Assembly (NCBI RefSeq): GCF_050948215.1
Contig: NC_135155.1
Location: 15,837,001 to 15,901,000, forward strand
Source of the DNA: Halictus rubicundus
Lineage: Eukaryota > Arthropoda > Insecta > Hymenoptera > Halictidae
Direction: 5' to 3'
DNA length: 64,000 nt
How positions within the stretch are numbered: the first letter of the stretch is position 1; each line of letters starts with the position of its first letter. A program made the translations under genes and the position numbers. Shown here piece by piece: positions 1 to 9,529 of the stretch. The notes under the pieces are model-generated. The model saw only the letters and a list, made by a program, of their open reading frames with translations, was not told where the DNA came from and searched no databases.

Positions 1-613
1 CTTTTATTAACGGGAGAGACTTTTTCAGAAGGACTATGATAAAAAATATACCTAGGAAATTTTTAAATCAGAAATTACAAAAATTCTCCTCCACGTTTAC
101 ATTCTACCCTTTTCGTATGAAATCGTACTCTCCTAATTGCACCACGATTTTCCTACGATCGTTTCACACCGTTGTGCAGCAAAGACATGAGCGAAACGAC
201 AGAAACAGCAAACCAAAATGCAAGAAGAGAAAACAATAGAAAATGGCAACATCGACCAAGCAAAACGACAGAAAACGTACAGTCAGTCAACAAAGTCCCC
301 GCCCTTTAAAACGGGGTACCTTTTTTAAAAGTCGACGAAACGACTTGAGATTTTTCATGGACTCGGAAAACCTAATTTGCTGTACAATGTCCACAGAAAT
401 TTTCCAGGAATCTACACGGGAGGCTACTGTATGAGCTCTAAGAGGGGATTCTCGTGTAACTGGTCCACGAAATCGATTTTTTAAAAGTATAGAACCGTAA
501 AAATGCTTTCCAACTTCAAAAAACTTTTTCTATCCATTAGGTCTCAATGATTGATATAAATGCTAATTGCACTACCGAAGAGAATAACAATTTAAGAGAC
601 AAACATTTCTTTT
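1..613. other. Non-coding flank, probably intron of the minus-strand gene
   Basis: No coding signal is visible on either strand; the open frames here are short and of random composition. Because the coding exon at 876-1963 is on the minus strand and ends at a splice donor, this stretch would be the first part of the following intron, whose acceptor lies beyond the left edge. That is inferred from the donor only. Confidence 0.5.
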
Positions 614-873
614 CTAGCTTTTACACGGATCTTTGTGCCGATACAATACTAAACTTCTATGGGCAACAGTTTTCTGGAGAAAGAAAATGTTAAAATATTC
701 GATTTTCCTGGTTGACACGAGAATCCGGCCTTGAACAGATTTGAAAGAGGTCTCTGTGAAGCAGCACGAAGGGGCACAAACGAGCAACAGCATTGGGAAC
801 AGTTCCCCGCGAACACGAAAACACTCTGCAAGTATTCGGAACAAGGGACATGTCCCATTCACCAGACGTACCC

Positions 874-875
874 AC
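874..875 (-). promoter_or_regulatory. Putative 5' splice site of the diacylglycerol kinase exon
   Basis: On the minus strand the sequence AGAGG|GTGGGTACG fits an insect donor. Protein similarity to the remembered family ends about here (TEARPTR), and the downstream in-frame translation (LVNGTCPLFRILAE...) has no family character. The exon ends in phase 2. Confidence 0.5.
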
Positions 876-1963
876 CCTCTTGTCGGTCTAGCCTCGGTGC
901 CAGGCAGCAGAGCGGTGTACCTGGTCTGCGCATCGGTGGGCAGAACAATGTCGACGCTCTTCGAGCGGACGCTTTGCTGAGGAACGGCCAGGGTGTCAGC
1001 GTGCTCCCCTTTCCCATTTTTATTGTTGAAACAGGAATCCACCGAAGCAGCACGGTCCCTCTTCAACTCTGGTACCGTCAAGAAAATATCCCTAACCACG
1101 AACTTGGTCTTGCTGACGCTGAGGTTATCCTCTTCGTCGTCGTCATCGTCGTCGTCGATCTTCTCTTCGTCCTCCGTCGAGCTGACGACGGTCGGTAGGT
1201 CGCCGGGGTACGAGGTGAGAGCCTCTTGCCTGGAGAGCTTAGGGGATGCGATGGATCTTCTGCGTTCCCTTGCTGGGAACAAACCGCCCCTGATCTCGCA
1301 GACATCGGAGTCCTGGGTGTCCTTGATCTCTTGGACCACAGGTTCAGATTGAACGACCGTCGCCGCATCGTTGCTAGCCTCGTCGAGCAACTTCTCGGTG
1401 AAGGTGGTGAGAGTGACTCTGATCTCTGGGCTACCCTCGCTCTTCTGCTCCAGCTCGGAATCATCATCGTCCTCGGAGGTATCGTCGACCTCGTCGGGAG
1501 CTTCGTCCTCCCTTGACGAAGGATCCTCGTCGTCCCTGCTCGAGTACAGGCTCTTATGCTCCTCCACGCAAGCACAATGATAGCAACCGGACACTTGTAT
1601 CGTCGGCGTCTCCGGCCGTCGGATCCCACCCAAACTGGTCTGCCCTGGTAACCCATAGATCCTCTCGCAGACGTCGAAGCTCTTCGATCTTTGTCCACTT
1701 TGTAGCTGGGGTACTCGCAACGTGGCCGATCTACGACCTCGAGCAGAGTCCTGCGACCTAGCTGGCGAACAGGAGGACGAAGAGGACGACGTGGTCCGCG
1801 CGGATCTACACTCGCGAGTGTCGTCGTGGCGCTTGGCTTCCAGCTGGATCTCGTCGAACGACGCCGAGCGCACCTGCTTGGGCACCTCCAGGCTAGACTG
1901 CGACTTCATCTCGGCTCCCGTGGGGGTCCTCGACCGCTTGAACGTCGAGCGCAGCCTTTGCAT
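876..1963 (-). CDS. rdgA: N-terminal coding exon of rdgA-like diacylglycerol kinase (partial)
   Basis: Family role: diacylglycerol kinases phosphorylate diacylglycerol to phosphatidic acid; rdgA acts in photoreceptor phosphoinositide turnover. Only the regulatory N-terminus is here, with no C1, kinase or ankyrin domain; these would be further left. Seen: ATG at 1963 has A at -3 and an in-frame stop 24 bases upstream. 362 codons plus 2 bases end at donor AGG|GTGGGT (GT at 875-874); frame beyond it stays open to 614 but looks like intron. Residues 1-40 are basic/Ser-rich (MQRLRSTFKRSRTPTG start). A Ser run lies at 59-64, acidic runs at 143-170 and 264-279, and CxxCxC at 127-132. A module LxVP followed by R-[SA]-x-S-[FV]-D occurs at 25-37, 82-97, 295-309 and 325-338. 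The rdgA name rests on recollection of insect orthologue N-termini (RSASFDEIQLEAKR, VRDIFLTVPELKRDRAASVD), not a search. That it is coding is much surer than the name. Confidence 0.68.
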
Positions 1964-1976
1964 CCTCACGCGACAG

Positions 1977-2375
1977 CTATCTGCTCAGTAGCAACGCTCT
2001 GATACTTTTCGATGATGGTCTGACAAGAGACACGCCCTGTTCTTCTTCTTCAGGGGACGCCTGATCTTCTTCTTCTTCTTTTTCCGAGGACACCCGATTC
2101 TCTTCTTCTTCTTCTTCTTCTTCTGTTTCAGAGGACACCTGAGCCTGTTCTTCTTCCTTCTGAGAGGACACCTCAGAGAGGACACCGTCTTCGTCCTCCT
2201 CTTCGTCGTCCGTGTCCTCCAGGTGGATCGAGGCCCGATCCAGCGCGAGCCAACTCCGACCGATCCACACCTCGATCAAATCGATGCACCTCGGCGACGG
2301 GGAAGCCGACACCAGCTGCCCGAGACCGCACCCTTCCGCCACCTTCGATCCAGCGGCCGATCTGCAGCCCATCAT
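1977..2375 (-). CDS. Acidic 132-codon ORF just upstream of the kinase start (uORF or alternative exon)
   Basis: This ORF begins with two ATGs and encodes a mixed N-terminal half (about residues 1-52), then an extreme Glu/Asp-rich half with repeated VSS/VSSEKEEEE-type blocks, ending RALLLSR. Its stop lies 13 bases before the ATG of the kinase exon and in a different frame. The GAA/GAG-rich DNA could keep a frame open by chance, so it may be no more than purine-rich leader. If transcribed in the same mRNA it would be a long upstream ORF expected to depress kinase translation. It could also be an exon of another isoform joined through a splice that corrects the frame. No homologue recognised. 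Confidence 0.35.
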   Translation of the reverse strand: MMGCRSAAGSKVAEGCGLGQLVSASPSPRCIDLIEVWIGRSWLALDRASIHLEDTDDEEEDEDGVLSEVSSQKEEEQAQVSSETEEEEEEEENRVSSEKEEEEDQASPEEEEQGVSLVRPSSKSIRALLLSR

Positions 2376-3289
2376 AAGTGACCTCGGCTTCTAACCCCGG
2401 CTTCCGCGCTTTCGATCCTCTAATTTCGCTTCTTCCGCCGGAGGAACTCGACCTTCAACTCAGGTAGTCTTCTTTGGATCCTCGGAAGACGGCACTCTTC
2501 GCCTTACGATGTTCTCGAGCTGTCTGTATATTTGAGAATCGTAGCCACTCGATTCGAGTCTGAACGGGAACTTCCGGTTCTGTCTTGTCCTTTGTGCAAA
2601 GCACCTTCTCGGGTACCTACAATTGTAGATCGTATTTAGTCGAATGGTGTTCCACCGAAAACTATGTTACACTTTATTAGCTCGAATGATGTCCCACCGA
2701 AAACGGTTTTACGTCAAATGTCTTTTCGGGAATCTATTCTTGAGGTACACACTGTATTTGCTCAAACGACGTTCCACCGGAAACAGTTCTACATTCTACA
2801 TCTGTTCGAGCCTGTGCAGACCGTCTGTTTACTCAGACGAAGCTCAAACACCTCTAACGGTATCTTGACTTGGTGTACAATCTGATACCGGCTCGTCTAT
2901 ATACAAACGAGGCTGCGCCGAAGAACAGTTCTACATCAAATACCTCTTCGAGTCTGTATACTTGTCGTACAGACTGCGTTGAACTGAAGCGAAGCTGCAC
3001 GTACAACATTTATCTTCACAGGAACATCGTTGATTGTCTGGCGCTTGTTACTCTCGAAATAATACTCACTGTTCTCACTGTTAAACAGAACCGTTCCTGC
3101 TCACCAATTTCTCGAAAATCGCACTGCGACGGTCTCTCATTCATCGATACTTAACCGGGGTTATACGTCGGCCCGAGTCACAGAGCCACGCCGGTGATCA
3201 CTCGGATTAATTAACGCCTCCAGATTCTCTCTCTAGACACCGGATCCGAATAGCTGGTCGACGGAGAGACCCGGGGCCTCCGGGTTTGC
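2376..3289. repeat. 5' flank with degenerate short repeats
   Basis: From about 2640 to 3000 a diverged motif recurs (TTCCACCGAAAAC, CCCACCGAAAAC, TTCCACCGGAAAC at about 2646, 2688, 2769, and relatives near 2920). It is accompanied by TTCTACAT and TTCGAGxCTGT. Spacing is irregular (about 42-150 bp). It resembles an old minisatellite. The small open frames across it (2644-2885, 2870-3154) are products of the repeat and are not supported as genes. Confidence 0.4.
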
Positions 3290-3640
3290 TAAAATTACAT
3301 TCCGATCTGGGACACATCCGACGCCACGTGGATATAGGCGACGTGTCCCCGAGTGCCGCGTAGAATTTGCAATTTAAGCCGCCTTACCCGGCCGACGGAA
3401 TTTCCTCATCACCGCGCCCCGATGATCGCACTCGCGCGAATTAAACGCGCGAGCGCGCGGGCGCCCGCGCCCCCGACCGACGATGAAATTTATTCGGCGG
3501 TGTCCTCCTCGCCTCGATCGTTACGAACCCTTGCAATTTTATCCGGCGAGCAACACGTGGGGCCGCCTCTAACGAAATCGCGTGCACGCTCCGCGGCGTC
3601 TAGCTCCTTTATCCTCCTCGAGACTGATCGAAGCGCACAC
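3290..3640. promoter_or_regulatory. CpG-rich block upstream of the kinase exon
   Basis: This is a strongly GC- and CpG-rich island in otherwise AT-rich DNA, with a stretch of alternating CG at 3435-3475. It sits 1.3 kb upstream of the minus-strand coding start, so it may be a promoter or 5' UTR region. No TATA box or initiator that I would trust is visible on the minus strand. Confidence 0.25.
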
Positions 3641-3699
3641 CAACCACGGTTATCAAGACGCAAGCTCTCTCGAGATGCTAGTTCTCTGATCATGGAAAC

Positions 3700-4580
3700 T
3701 CTTTGAAGTTGCAGGCTCTCCGACGAGGCAAGCTTCCTGATCACAGGAGCTCTCTGATGCCGCGAGCTTCTCAAAATCGCAGCCGCCCCGATATCCTAAG
3801 CTCTCTCAAGTTGCGAGCTCTCCGAATTTCCGAGCTTCCCGAAGTCACAAGCTCTCCAAGTCACAATCTCCCCGGAGTCACGAGCTCTCCGAATTGGCAA
3901 GCACCCGAGTCGCAAGCTCTCCGAATTTGCAAGCTATCCGAACTCGCAAGCTCCCGAAATCGCAAGCTCCCGAAATCTCGATCTCTCCGAAGTCGCAAGC
4001 TCCCGAAGTCACAATCTCCCCGGAGTCGCGAGCCCTCCGAACTGGCAAGTCCCCGAGTCGCAAGCTATCCGAACTCGCAAGCTCCCGAAATCTCAATCTC
4101 TCCGAAGTCGCAAGCTTCCGAAGTCACAATCTCTCCGGAGTCACGAGCTCTCCGAACTGGCAAGTCCCCGAGTCGCAAGCTCTCCGAATTTGCGAGCGAT
4201 CCGAACTCGCAAGCTCCCGAAATCTCAATCTCTCCGAAGTCACAATCTCCCCGGAGTCAGGATCTCTCCGAATTCGCAAGCCCCCGAACTGGCAAGTCCC
4301 CGAGTCGCAAGCTCTCCGAATTTGCGAGCGATCCGAACTCGCAAGCTCCCGAAATCTCAATCTCTCCGAAGTCACAATCTCCCCGGAGTCAGGATCTCTC
4401 CGAATTCGCAAGCCCCCGAAGTCGCAAGCTCTCGAAATTTGCGAGCTATCCGAAGTCGCAAGCTCCCCGAAGTCCGTAAGCTTTCTGAAGTCACAATCTC
4501 CCCGGAGTCACGAGCTCTCCGAATTGGCAAGCACCCGAGTCGCAAGCTCTCCGAACTCGCAAGCTCTGTGATCACGGAGG
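3700..4580. repeat. GC-rich minisatellite, 15-18 bp unit with higher-order repeat
   Basis: About 50 head-to-tail variants of the core AGCTCTCCGAANTCGCA are present. Larger blocks repeat too: CAAGTCCCCGAGTCGCAAGC occurs at 4045, 4161 and 4293, giving 116-132 bp higher-order periods. Because most units are multiples of three bases, several frames on both strands stay open (for example 258 codons from 3703, an SPxSQAPE repeat). I treat these as by-products rather than a gene. Confidence 0.85.
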
Positions 4581-5464
4581 CTCTCCACTCTCTGCAGAAT
4601 CTCTTCCTAAGATTGAATGGTCTATGAATCCTCCAGAATCCGAATCCTCGAAAAATTTGTACCAGAGTCAATAGCGTGCATCAGCCATCGATCATCAAGT
4701 TCAGCAATTACCACAGGACCCACATGATTCCCACGAACCTGAAGAATCGAGTCCCGAGGATCAGCGAAGCCTCTAATCGGTCGAGCTTCGAACAGCTGAT
4801 ACCGAACGCTCCCTCGGTCGAAAGGAGCCAATTAGTCGGGATCGGGTTAATTGGCCGATCCCTCGGTTGATCCTTGTATCCTCGGAGCCAGGATCTCTGT
4901 ACGAATGATCGCAACAACGGACGAAGAGCGTCTTGATTCCTGGAGGGTGATCGGGCCTGTGTCGGGTTGGTCGGGCTGATTGGCCAGCGGCGCGTGAACC
5001 ATAGTCGAAGGTTACGCGTCACCGTCCGACAGGAAGAACCGTCGACGACCTCGGCGAACCTCGACGCACGTGAGTCAACCTTTGCCTCGTTGCTTTCGTC
5101 TCGCTTTCCCTCCGCTCGACTACCAGCATCGATCGGCAGAGTCAGCCTCTTCTACAGGCCCGTTACTTAATTCCTCTTGGCCGCGACAAGCTGCAATTCC
5201 CCCGCGATCGGAATCGCAACGATTTCACCGAACTTGCGCGATCCAGCTCAGGTGATCTCCATCGCAATGCCAGGAGATCGTGCGAAACCGGTGCGCGATC
5301 GACCCTAACCGCGTGCTACCGTGGCACGTTCAAATCAGTCGGTGGACTCAACTCGGGATCATCAGACTCAATTGTACTCCGAATTTCGGTAAGCAACTGT
5401 TTTTGGACACCCCAGCGAGTACTCTAAGATCGAAGATAGGATGTCAAGGAGCTTGTTAATGGCT
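4581..5464. other. CpG-rich non-coding flank, no feature seen
   Basis: The composition is GC-moderate with frequent CG and CGATCG-like words, typical of hymenopteran 5' flanks. Short open frames on both strands overlap each other and show no family resemblance. A minus-strand 5' UTR exon could lie here but cannot be recognised from sequence alone. Confidence 0.4.
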
Positions 5465-6050
5465 CTCTTCAGTTAGGTCCCAAAAATTTTCATAGTGTCT
5501 ATGAGACCGTCAGCCTCGTTGCAGACACTTTTATAAGTTGAACACCGAATGTTTCGATCACTCAACACTTGGTCTTCCGAGTTGAAGAATTGAGCGATCC
5601 AGGCAGCTGGATCCACCCGAGGAGTATCGAAAGATCGAAGGTACTCCGGATCTTGAGGTGTAACAGCTCTTTTCGGAGTTAGATCTAGAATTGGAATGTC
5701 GACACCGAGTGCAATGTTCGAAATATTCAACACGTGTTGGACTTTCCGGTTCTCCCTGGATCCACTTCAGAAGTCGCCAGACACGTCGATTATCTTCGGT
5801 TTGGTGTTCAATAACTCCGAATTAGATCCCAAGTTCGTAAGGGTGTCTGCGAGATCGTAAAATCTTCTAGCCGAAGACACTCTTAAAACAGTGAAATCCC
5901 AAGTCCAACGTTCGAACATATTCAACACAAACATTTCAGTTCTTCCATCCCACTTCACAGACGTCCGAAGATCAAAGACCCTCGGTCCCAACAGCACTGT
6001 TCAAAGTCAAACCCCAAGTCCGCGCTAAGCTCTCCGCGAGATCCTTAGTC
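5465..6050. repeat. Degenerate tandem repeat, about 175-200 bp
   Basis: Diverged copies of the same text recur. TTAGGTCCC/TTAGATCCC followed by GTGTCTNNGAGA is at about 5475 and 5823. CAANGTTCGAANATATTCAACAC with a nearby CCACTTCA is at about 5715 and 5908. The two minus-strand open frames across it (5473-5733 and 5767-5997) are the two repeat halves and are not supported as exons. Confidence 0.45.
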
Positions 6051-6233
6051 TACTTTAAATCACCTACACTTCAAGTACGAATTCTCGCGCGTTCACTTCA
6101 CAAACCGCCAGAGAATCGCCGCGATTCTCAGGACCTCTCGGTCCTACGATCCAGGATCTACTCTCGATCAGACCCCTCGTCGAACGTTCTTCTCTTCCTC
6201 CTCGACGGGCTCTTCTCTTCCTCCGGTTCCCGT

Positions 6234-6364
6234 GTCCCGAAAGATCAAAGATCCTCGGGCAAAGGTTCGCCGCCGCTCCGTTCTAACAACGAGAAATCAA
6301 AGAACCTTGACACCTCCGCGTTTGGCGGCTGCCCAAAGATCAAAGATCCTCGGGGCGAAGGTTC
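6234..6364. repeat. Direct repeat of a 26-bp segment, 95 bp apart
   Basis: AAAGATCAAAGATCCTCGGG with a following CAAAGGTTC/CGAAGGTTC occurs at about 6240 and 6335. It is a local duplication in the CpG-rich flank. Confidence 0.75.
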
Positions 6365-6696
6365 AACAGCCCACCGGTCTCTCGCAGCACCTTCGTTCGG
6401 ACTCCCTCGAGATCGAAGTTCCCTCAAACTTGTTCCGAATCCGTACCGGATTCCAAACGTGTCTGAATCGTGGTCGATCGATCATCGGACACGGAGCGAC
6501 TGGTCCAGTCCTCGTGACGCGTGCACGCGGACCGTTATCCACGATCTTTTTCACGTTCTTCACTGCGCGCGATCTCTTCGTCGCAGTGGGTATGGTTATG
6601 TTTTCCGATTGTTTCTCGCGTGTGTGTCGTGCGTTGCTCTCCGTCTACGTTTCTTTTTTCGATCGACCACGAGTACGGGAGTCAGGGTGAGGGCGG

Positions 6697-6698
<2 letters not shown>
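6365..6698. other. CpG-rich stretch, no gene seen
   Basis: This non-repetitive stretch lies between the 26-bp direct repeat and the GA tract. Overlapping open frames on both strands lack any family character. With the adjoining GA/CT tracts it could be a distal promoter of the minus-strand gene, but no core promoter element is convincing. Confidence 0.3.
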
Positions 6699-6742
<44 letters not shown>

Positions 6743-6770
6743 GAGAGCGAGTGAGAGAGAGAGAGAGAGG
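6699..6770. repeat. (GA)n microsatellite
   Basis: A GA run of about 30 bases is followed by interrupted GA/GAAA repeats up to GAGAGAGAGG. Polypurine tracts of this kind bind GAGA-type factors near insect promoters, but the tract alone does not prove one. Confidence 0.95.
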
Positions 6771-6979
6771 AGACCGCGGAACGAACGAGTACGCGTGACG
6801 TGCCGTGACAGGGTAGACTGGTCGGACTAGTGACCAGGGCTCGGCAGTGCCGGACGCGAAGAGATTCCAGGTGGGGGTTCAACACTGGCCTCTCGTTTTC
6901 CCTCTAGGAGAGCTTCCACCCTCTCCCACTCTCTCTCCTAGCAGTCTTCGGTCAGACATGCGCCCTCCGACACCACCCT

Positions 6980-7223
6980 CTTTCTCTCTCTTTCTCTCTA
7001 CTTCTCTCTCTCTCTCTCTCTCTCTCACTCTGTCAGCATGTCTGTGTGACGGTGTGTACAGACTGGGGAATGAGGAACACCGATGTCGACGACGACGAAT
7101 TGGAGATTGCGCTACGCGGTCGAGTATCGGGGAAAACGTGTGACGCAGGAAGGGCAGACACGTGTGGAGTCTACCCCTCTTTATGGTTCTTCTTTCTCCT
7201 TCTTCCTGTCTTCCCCCCTCTCG

Positions 7224-7261
<38 letters not shown>

Positions 7262-7262
7262 G
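6980..7262. repeat. Two (CT)n microsatellites, 6980-7031 and 7219-7262
   Basis: Pure and interrupted CT runs flank a CpG-containing 180-bp spacer. With the GA tract at 6699-6770 this makes three purine/pyrimidine-asymmetric tracts within 570 bp, two of them in the opposite strand sense to the first. Open frames through them (poly Ser/Leu) are artefacts. Confidence 0.95.
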
Positions 7263-7357
7263 TCGTTCTCTTTATTTTTTTTTTTTGGTCTGTTTCTTGG
7301 TCCAGAGCAGTCGGATACGGCGAACGAAATTTCTAGGAGTCATTAATATATCATTTA

Positions 7358-8334
7358 CGATGATATATTAACTATTTGCACTCGAAACTATTTAAACACG
7401 TTGAGTGCCAAAAAACAATCCCAGAGATTCTGACAAAGTCAGTGTAATTTAATTAATGAAACCGAAAATAGACATTTAAAATGTATTACAGGGGATGCTG
7501 TCTTAACCCTTCTGAATTCTAAAGATCCTAATAAAATTCGGCTTATCTGGATATGATATATTAACCCTTTGCACTCGAAGTTATTTTAACACGTTAAGTG
7601 GCAAAAATCAATCCCAGAGATTTTGACAAAATCAGTGTAATTTAATTAATGAAACTGAAAATAGACATTTAAAATGTTTTATAGGGGATGCTGTCTTAAC
7701 CCTTCTGAATTCTAAGGATCTTAATAAAATTCAGTTTATCTGAATATGATATATTAACCCTTTGCACTCGAAGCAATTTGAACACGTTAAGTGGCAAAAA
7801 TCAATCCCAGAGATTCTGACAAAGTCAGTGTAATTTAATTAATGAAACCGAAAATAGACATTTAAAATGTATTACAGGGGATGCTGTCTTAACCCTTCTG
7901 AATTCTAAAGATCCTAATAAAATTCGGCTTATCTGGATATGATATATTAACCCTTTGCACTCGAAGCAATTTGAACACGTTAAGTGGCAAAAATCAATCC
8001 CAGAGATTCTGACAAAGTCAGTGTAATTTAATTAATGAAACCGAAAATAGACATTTAAAATGTATTACAGGGGATGCTGTCTTAACCCTTCTGAATTCTA
8101 AAGATCCTAATAAAATTCGGCTTATCTGGATATGATATATTAACCCTTTGCACTCGAAGCAATTTGAACACGTTAAGTGGCAAAAGTCAATCCCAGAGAT
8201 TCTGACAAAGTCAGGGTAATTTAATTAATGAAACCGAAACTAGAAATTTAAAATGTATTATAGGGGATGCTGTCTTAATCCATCTGAATTCTAAAGATCC
8301 TAATGAAATTCGGTTTATCTGGATATGTCACAAT
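7358..8334. repeat. Satellite array, 193-bp unit, about 5 copies
   Basis: The unit begins TTAACCCTTTGCACTCGAAG and carries ATCCCAGAGATT, AATTTAATTAATGAAAC and CTTAACCCTTCTGAATTC. CCCTTTGCACTC starts at 7565, 7758, 7951 and 8144 (exact 193-bp steps), with a diverged first copy at 7370. Copies 3 and 4 are almost identical, which indicates recent unequal exchange. One inverted single copy lies at 45478-45683. TTAA plus CCCTTTGC is like a piggyBac-type terminus, so the unit probably descends from a miniature element. Confidence 0.92.
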
Positions 8335-8395
8335 AAAAATGAATTTCTAAACCTAGTCAAAAATCACTGTCAAGCATATGTGACTGACGTGGCAG

Positions 8396-8605
8396 TTAAC
8401 GTGTTAACTCCGAAACCGAACATTTCTTCCGACCTAGAATATTTCCCTTCTATATATATATATTTTTTTCATGTTATACATACGAAAATGGTGCAATTTA
8501 CTCCCACAATACTGAAATTGTTTAGAAATTTATTTAATACAAACGCATTTAATAATTCAAAAAATATTTTGAATAATGATACTGAATAATGATGTAAAGG
8601 GTTAA
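8396..8605. mobile_element. TTAA-bounded miniature element fragment (CCCTTTGC family)
   Basis: The segment starts in TTAACGTGTTAACTCCGAAACC and ends GTAAAGGGTTAA. It matches, in reverse complement, 52402-52591, sharing TCCGAAACC, TTCTTCCGACCTA, TTTTTTCATGTT, ATACATACNAAAATGGTGCA and the A/T-rich tail. It abuts the 193-bp array, whose units share the TTAACCCTTTGCACTCGAAG start, so the array and this piece look like one composite element. Confidence 0.6.
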
Positions 8606-9529
8606 TACTTTACCGGAAATTTTTTAATAGTCTTTTTCAAAGCAAATACAGAGTCCCGTTCAACCGAGATTCCGTATTTTCCGAGGTGCTTTGACTTTGG
8701 AGTCACTTTTTTCGAAAGTTTAACGCAAACAGTATAAAAGCGTAAACAGTCAGACTTTGTTAAGATAAAACAGTTAATTGAACTGAAATATATGGGTAAT
8801 ATTGCATTACATGTTTTCTGTGTTTCTATTGCAGGATTTATGCTTCCGTATTATTCGAGCTTTTTAAGCTGCTCTTTGGTCGCGTTACGCTGGAGTCTAC
8901 TGTGTCATCAAACGATTTATCATTTTTTATTGAAAATAATAGTGCTCGCTTCCGTCCTCTACTGTATTCAGCTTCTTTGACTCGCGTCGTTCCTCCTTTC
9001 CTTTTCTTTTCGCTAACCAACCCCTCGAGCACATTGAGTCTACCGTGTTTTTATTGGCCGCGGGGAGTTTCGGAGCAGATACCGCTTCCGGAAACCTCTT
9101 GTCCTCAGGATCGAGGGTTGTGGCGAAGGGTTTGCGGTTTTTTGGCTTACGGCGACGGGGATAGCCTGATCGGTTCGCATGGTCTGCCTTTTTTTGCTTG
9201 TTCCTCGAGTTTCGGAGAAATTGAGTGGGCGATCGGGGTGGAAATGACGTTTCTGAATGGTTGATTTATTCGGAGTTCGAACCGGGGTAGATGGTTGTAA
9301 CTGTTTAATGCGATCGCTAGTTCCTGGAAATAATTGGTCAAAATTGTCCGTTCGAATATTTCCAAAACTATGCACAATGCCATCTTCAATGCGTTTCTCT
9401 TAACCCCTCGTTCTACGATTCCATTGAATTAATTCTCCTTTAACCGTAATCATTTTCACCAAGAAGGTGAACATTCATATTTATTTCATACATTTACTTT
9501 AATCGATTGCCGTATTATTCATACTGTTC
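8606..9529. other. Non-coding, no feature recognised
   Basis: Unique-looking sequence. Open frames of 62-120 codons near 8792-9389 overlap on both strands without family resemblance. Confidence 0.4.

Noticed and set aside
614..873. Continuation of the kinase frame past 876 to a stop at 614
   Set aside because: The translation changes character after the donor site (NGTCPLFRILAECF...) and does not look like the family, so it is treated as intron.
3703..4571. 258- and 225-codon frames as a proline/serine-rich repeat protein
   Set aside because: They follow from a minisatellite with units in multiples of three; several frames on both strands are open at once and there is no start context or splice evidence.
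6459..7346. Frames with RERERER or SLSLSLS runs
   Set aside because: They are read-through of GA/CT microsatellites.
7358..8334. CRISPR-like array
   Set aside because: There are no unique spacers between short repeats; it is a head-to-tail satellite in eukaryotic DNA. The same holds for the other arrays.
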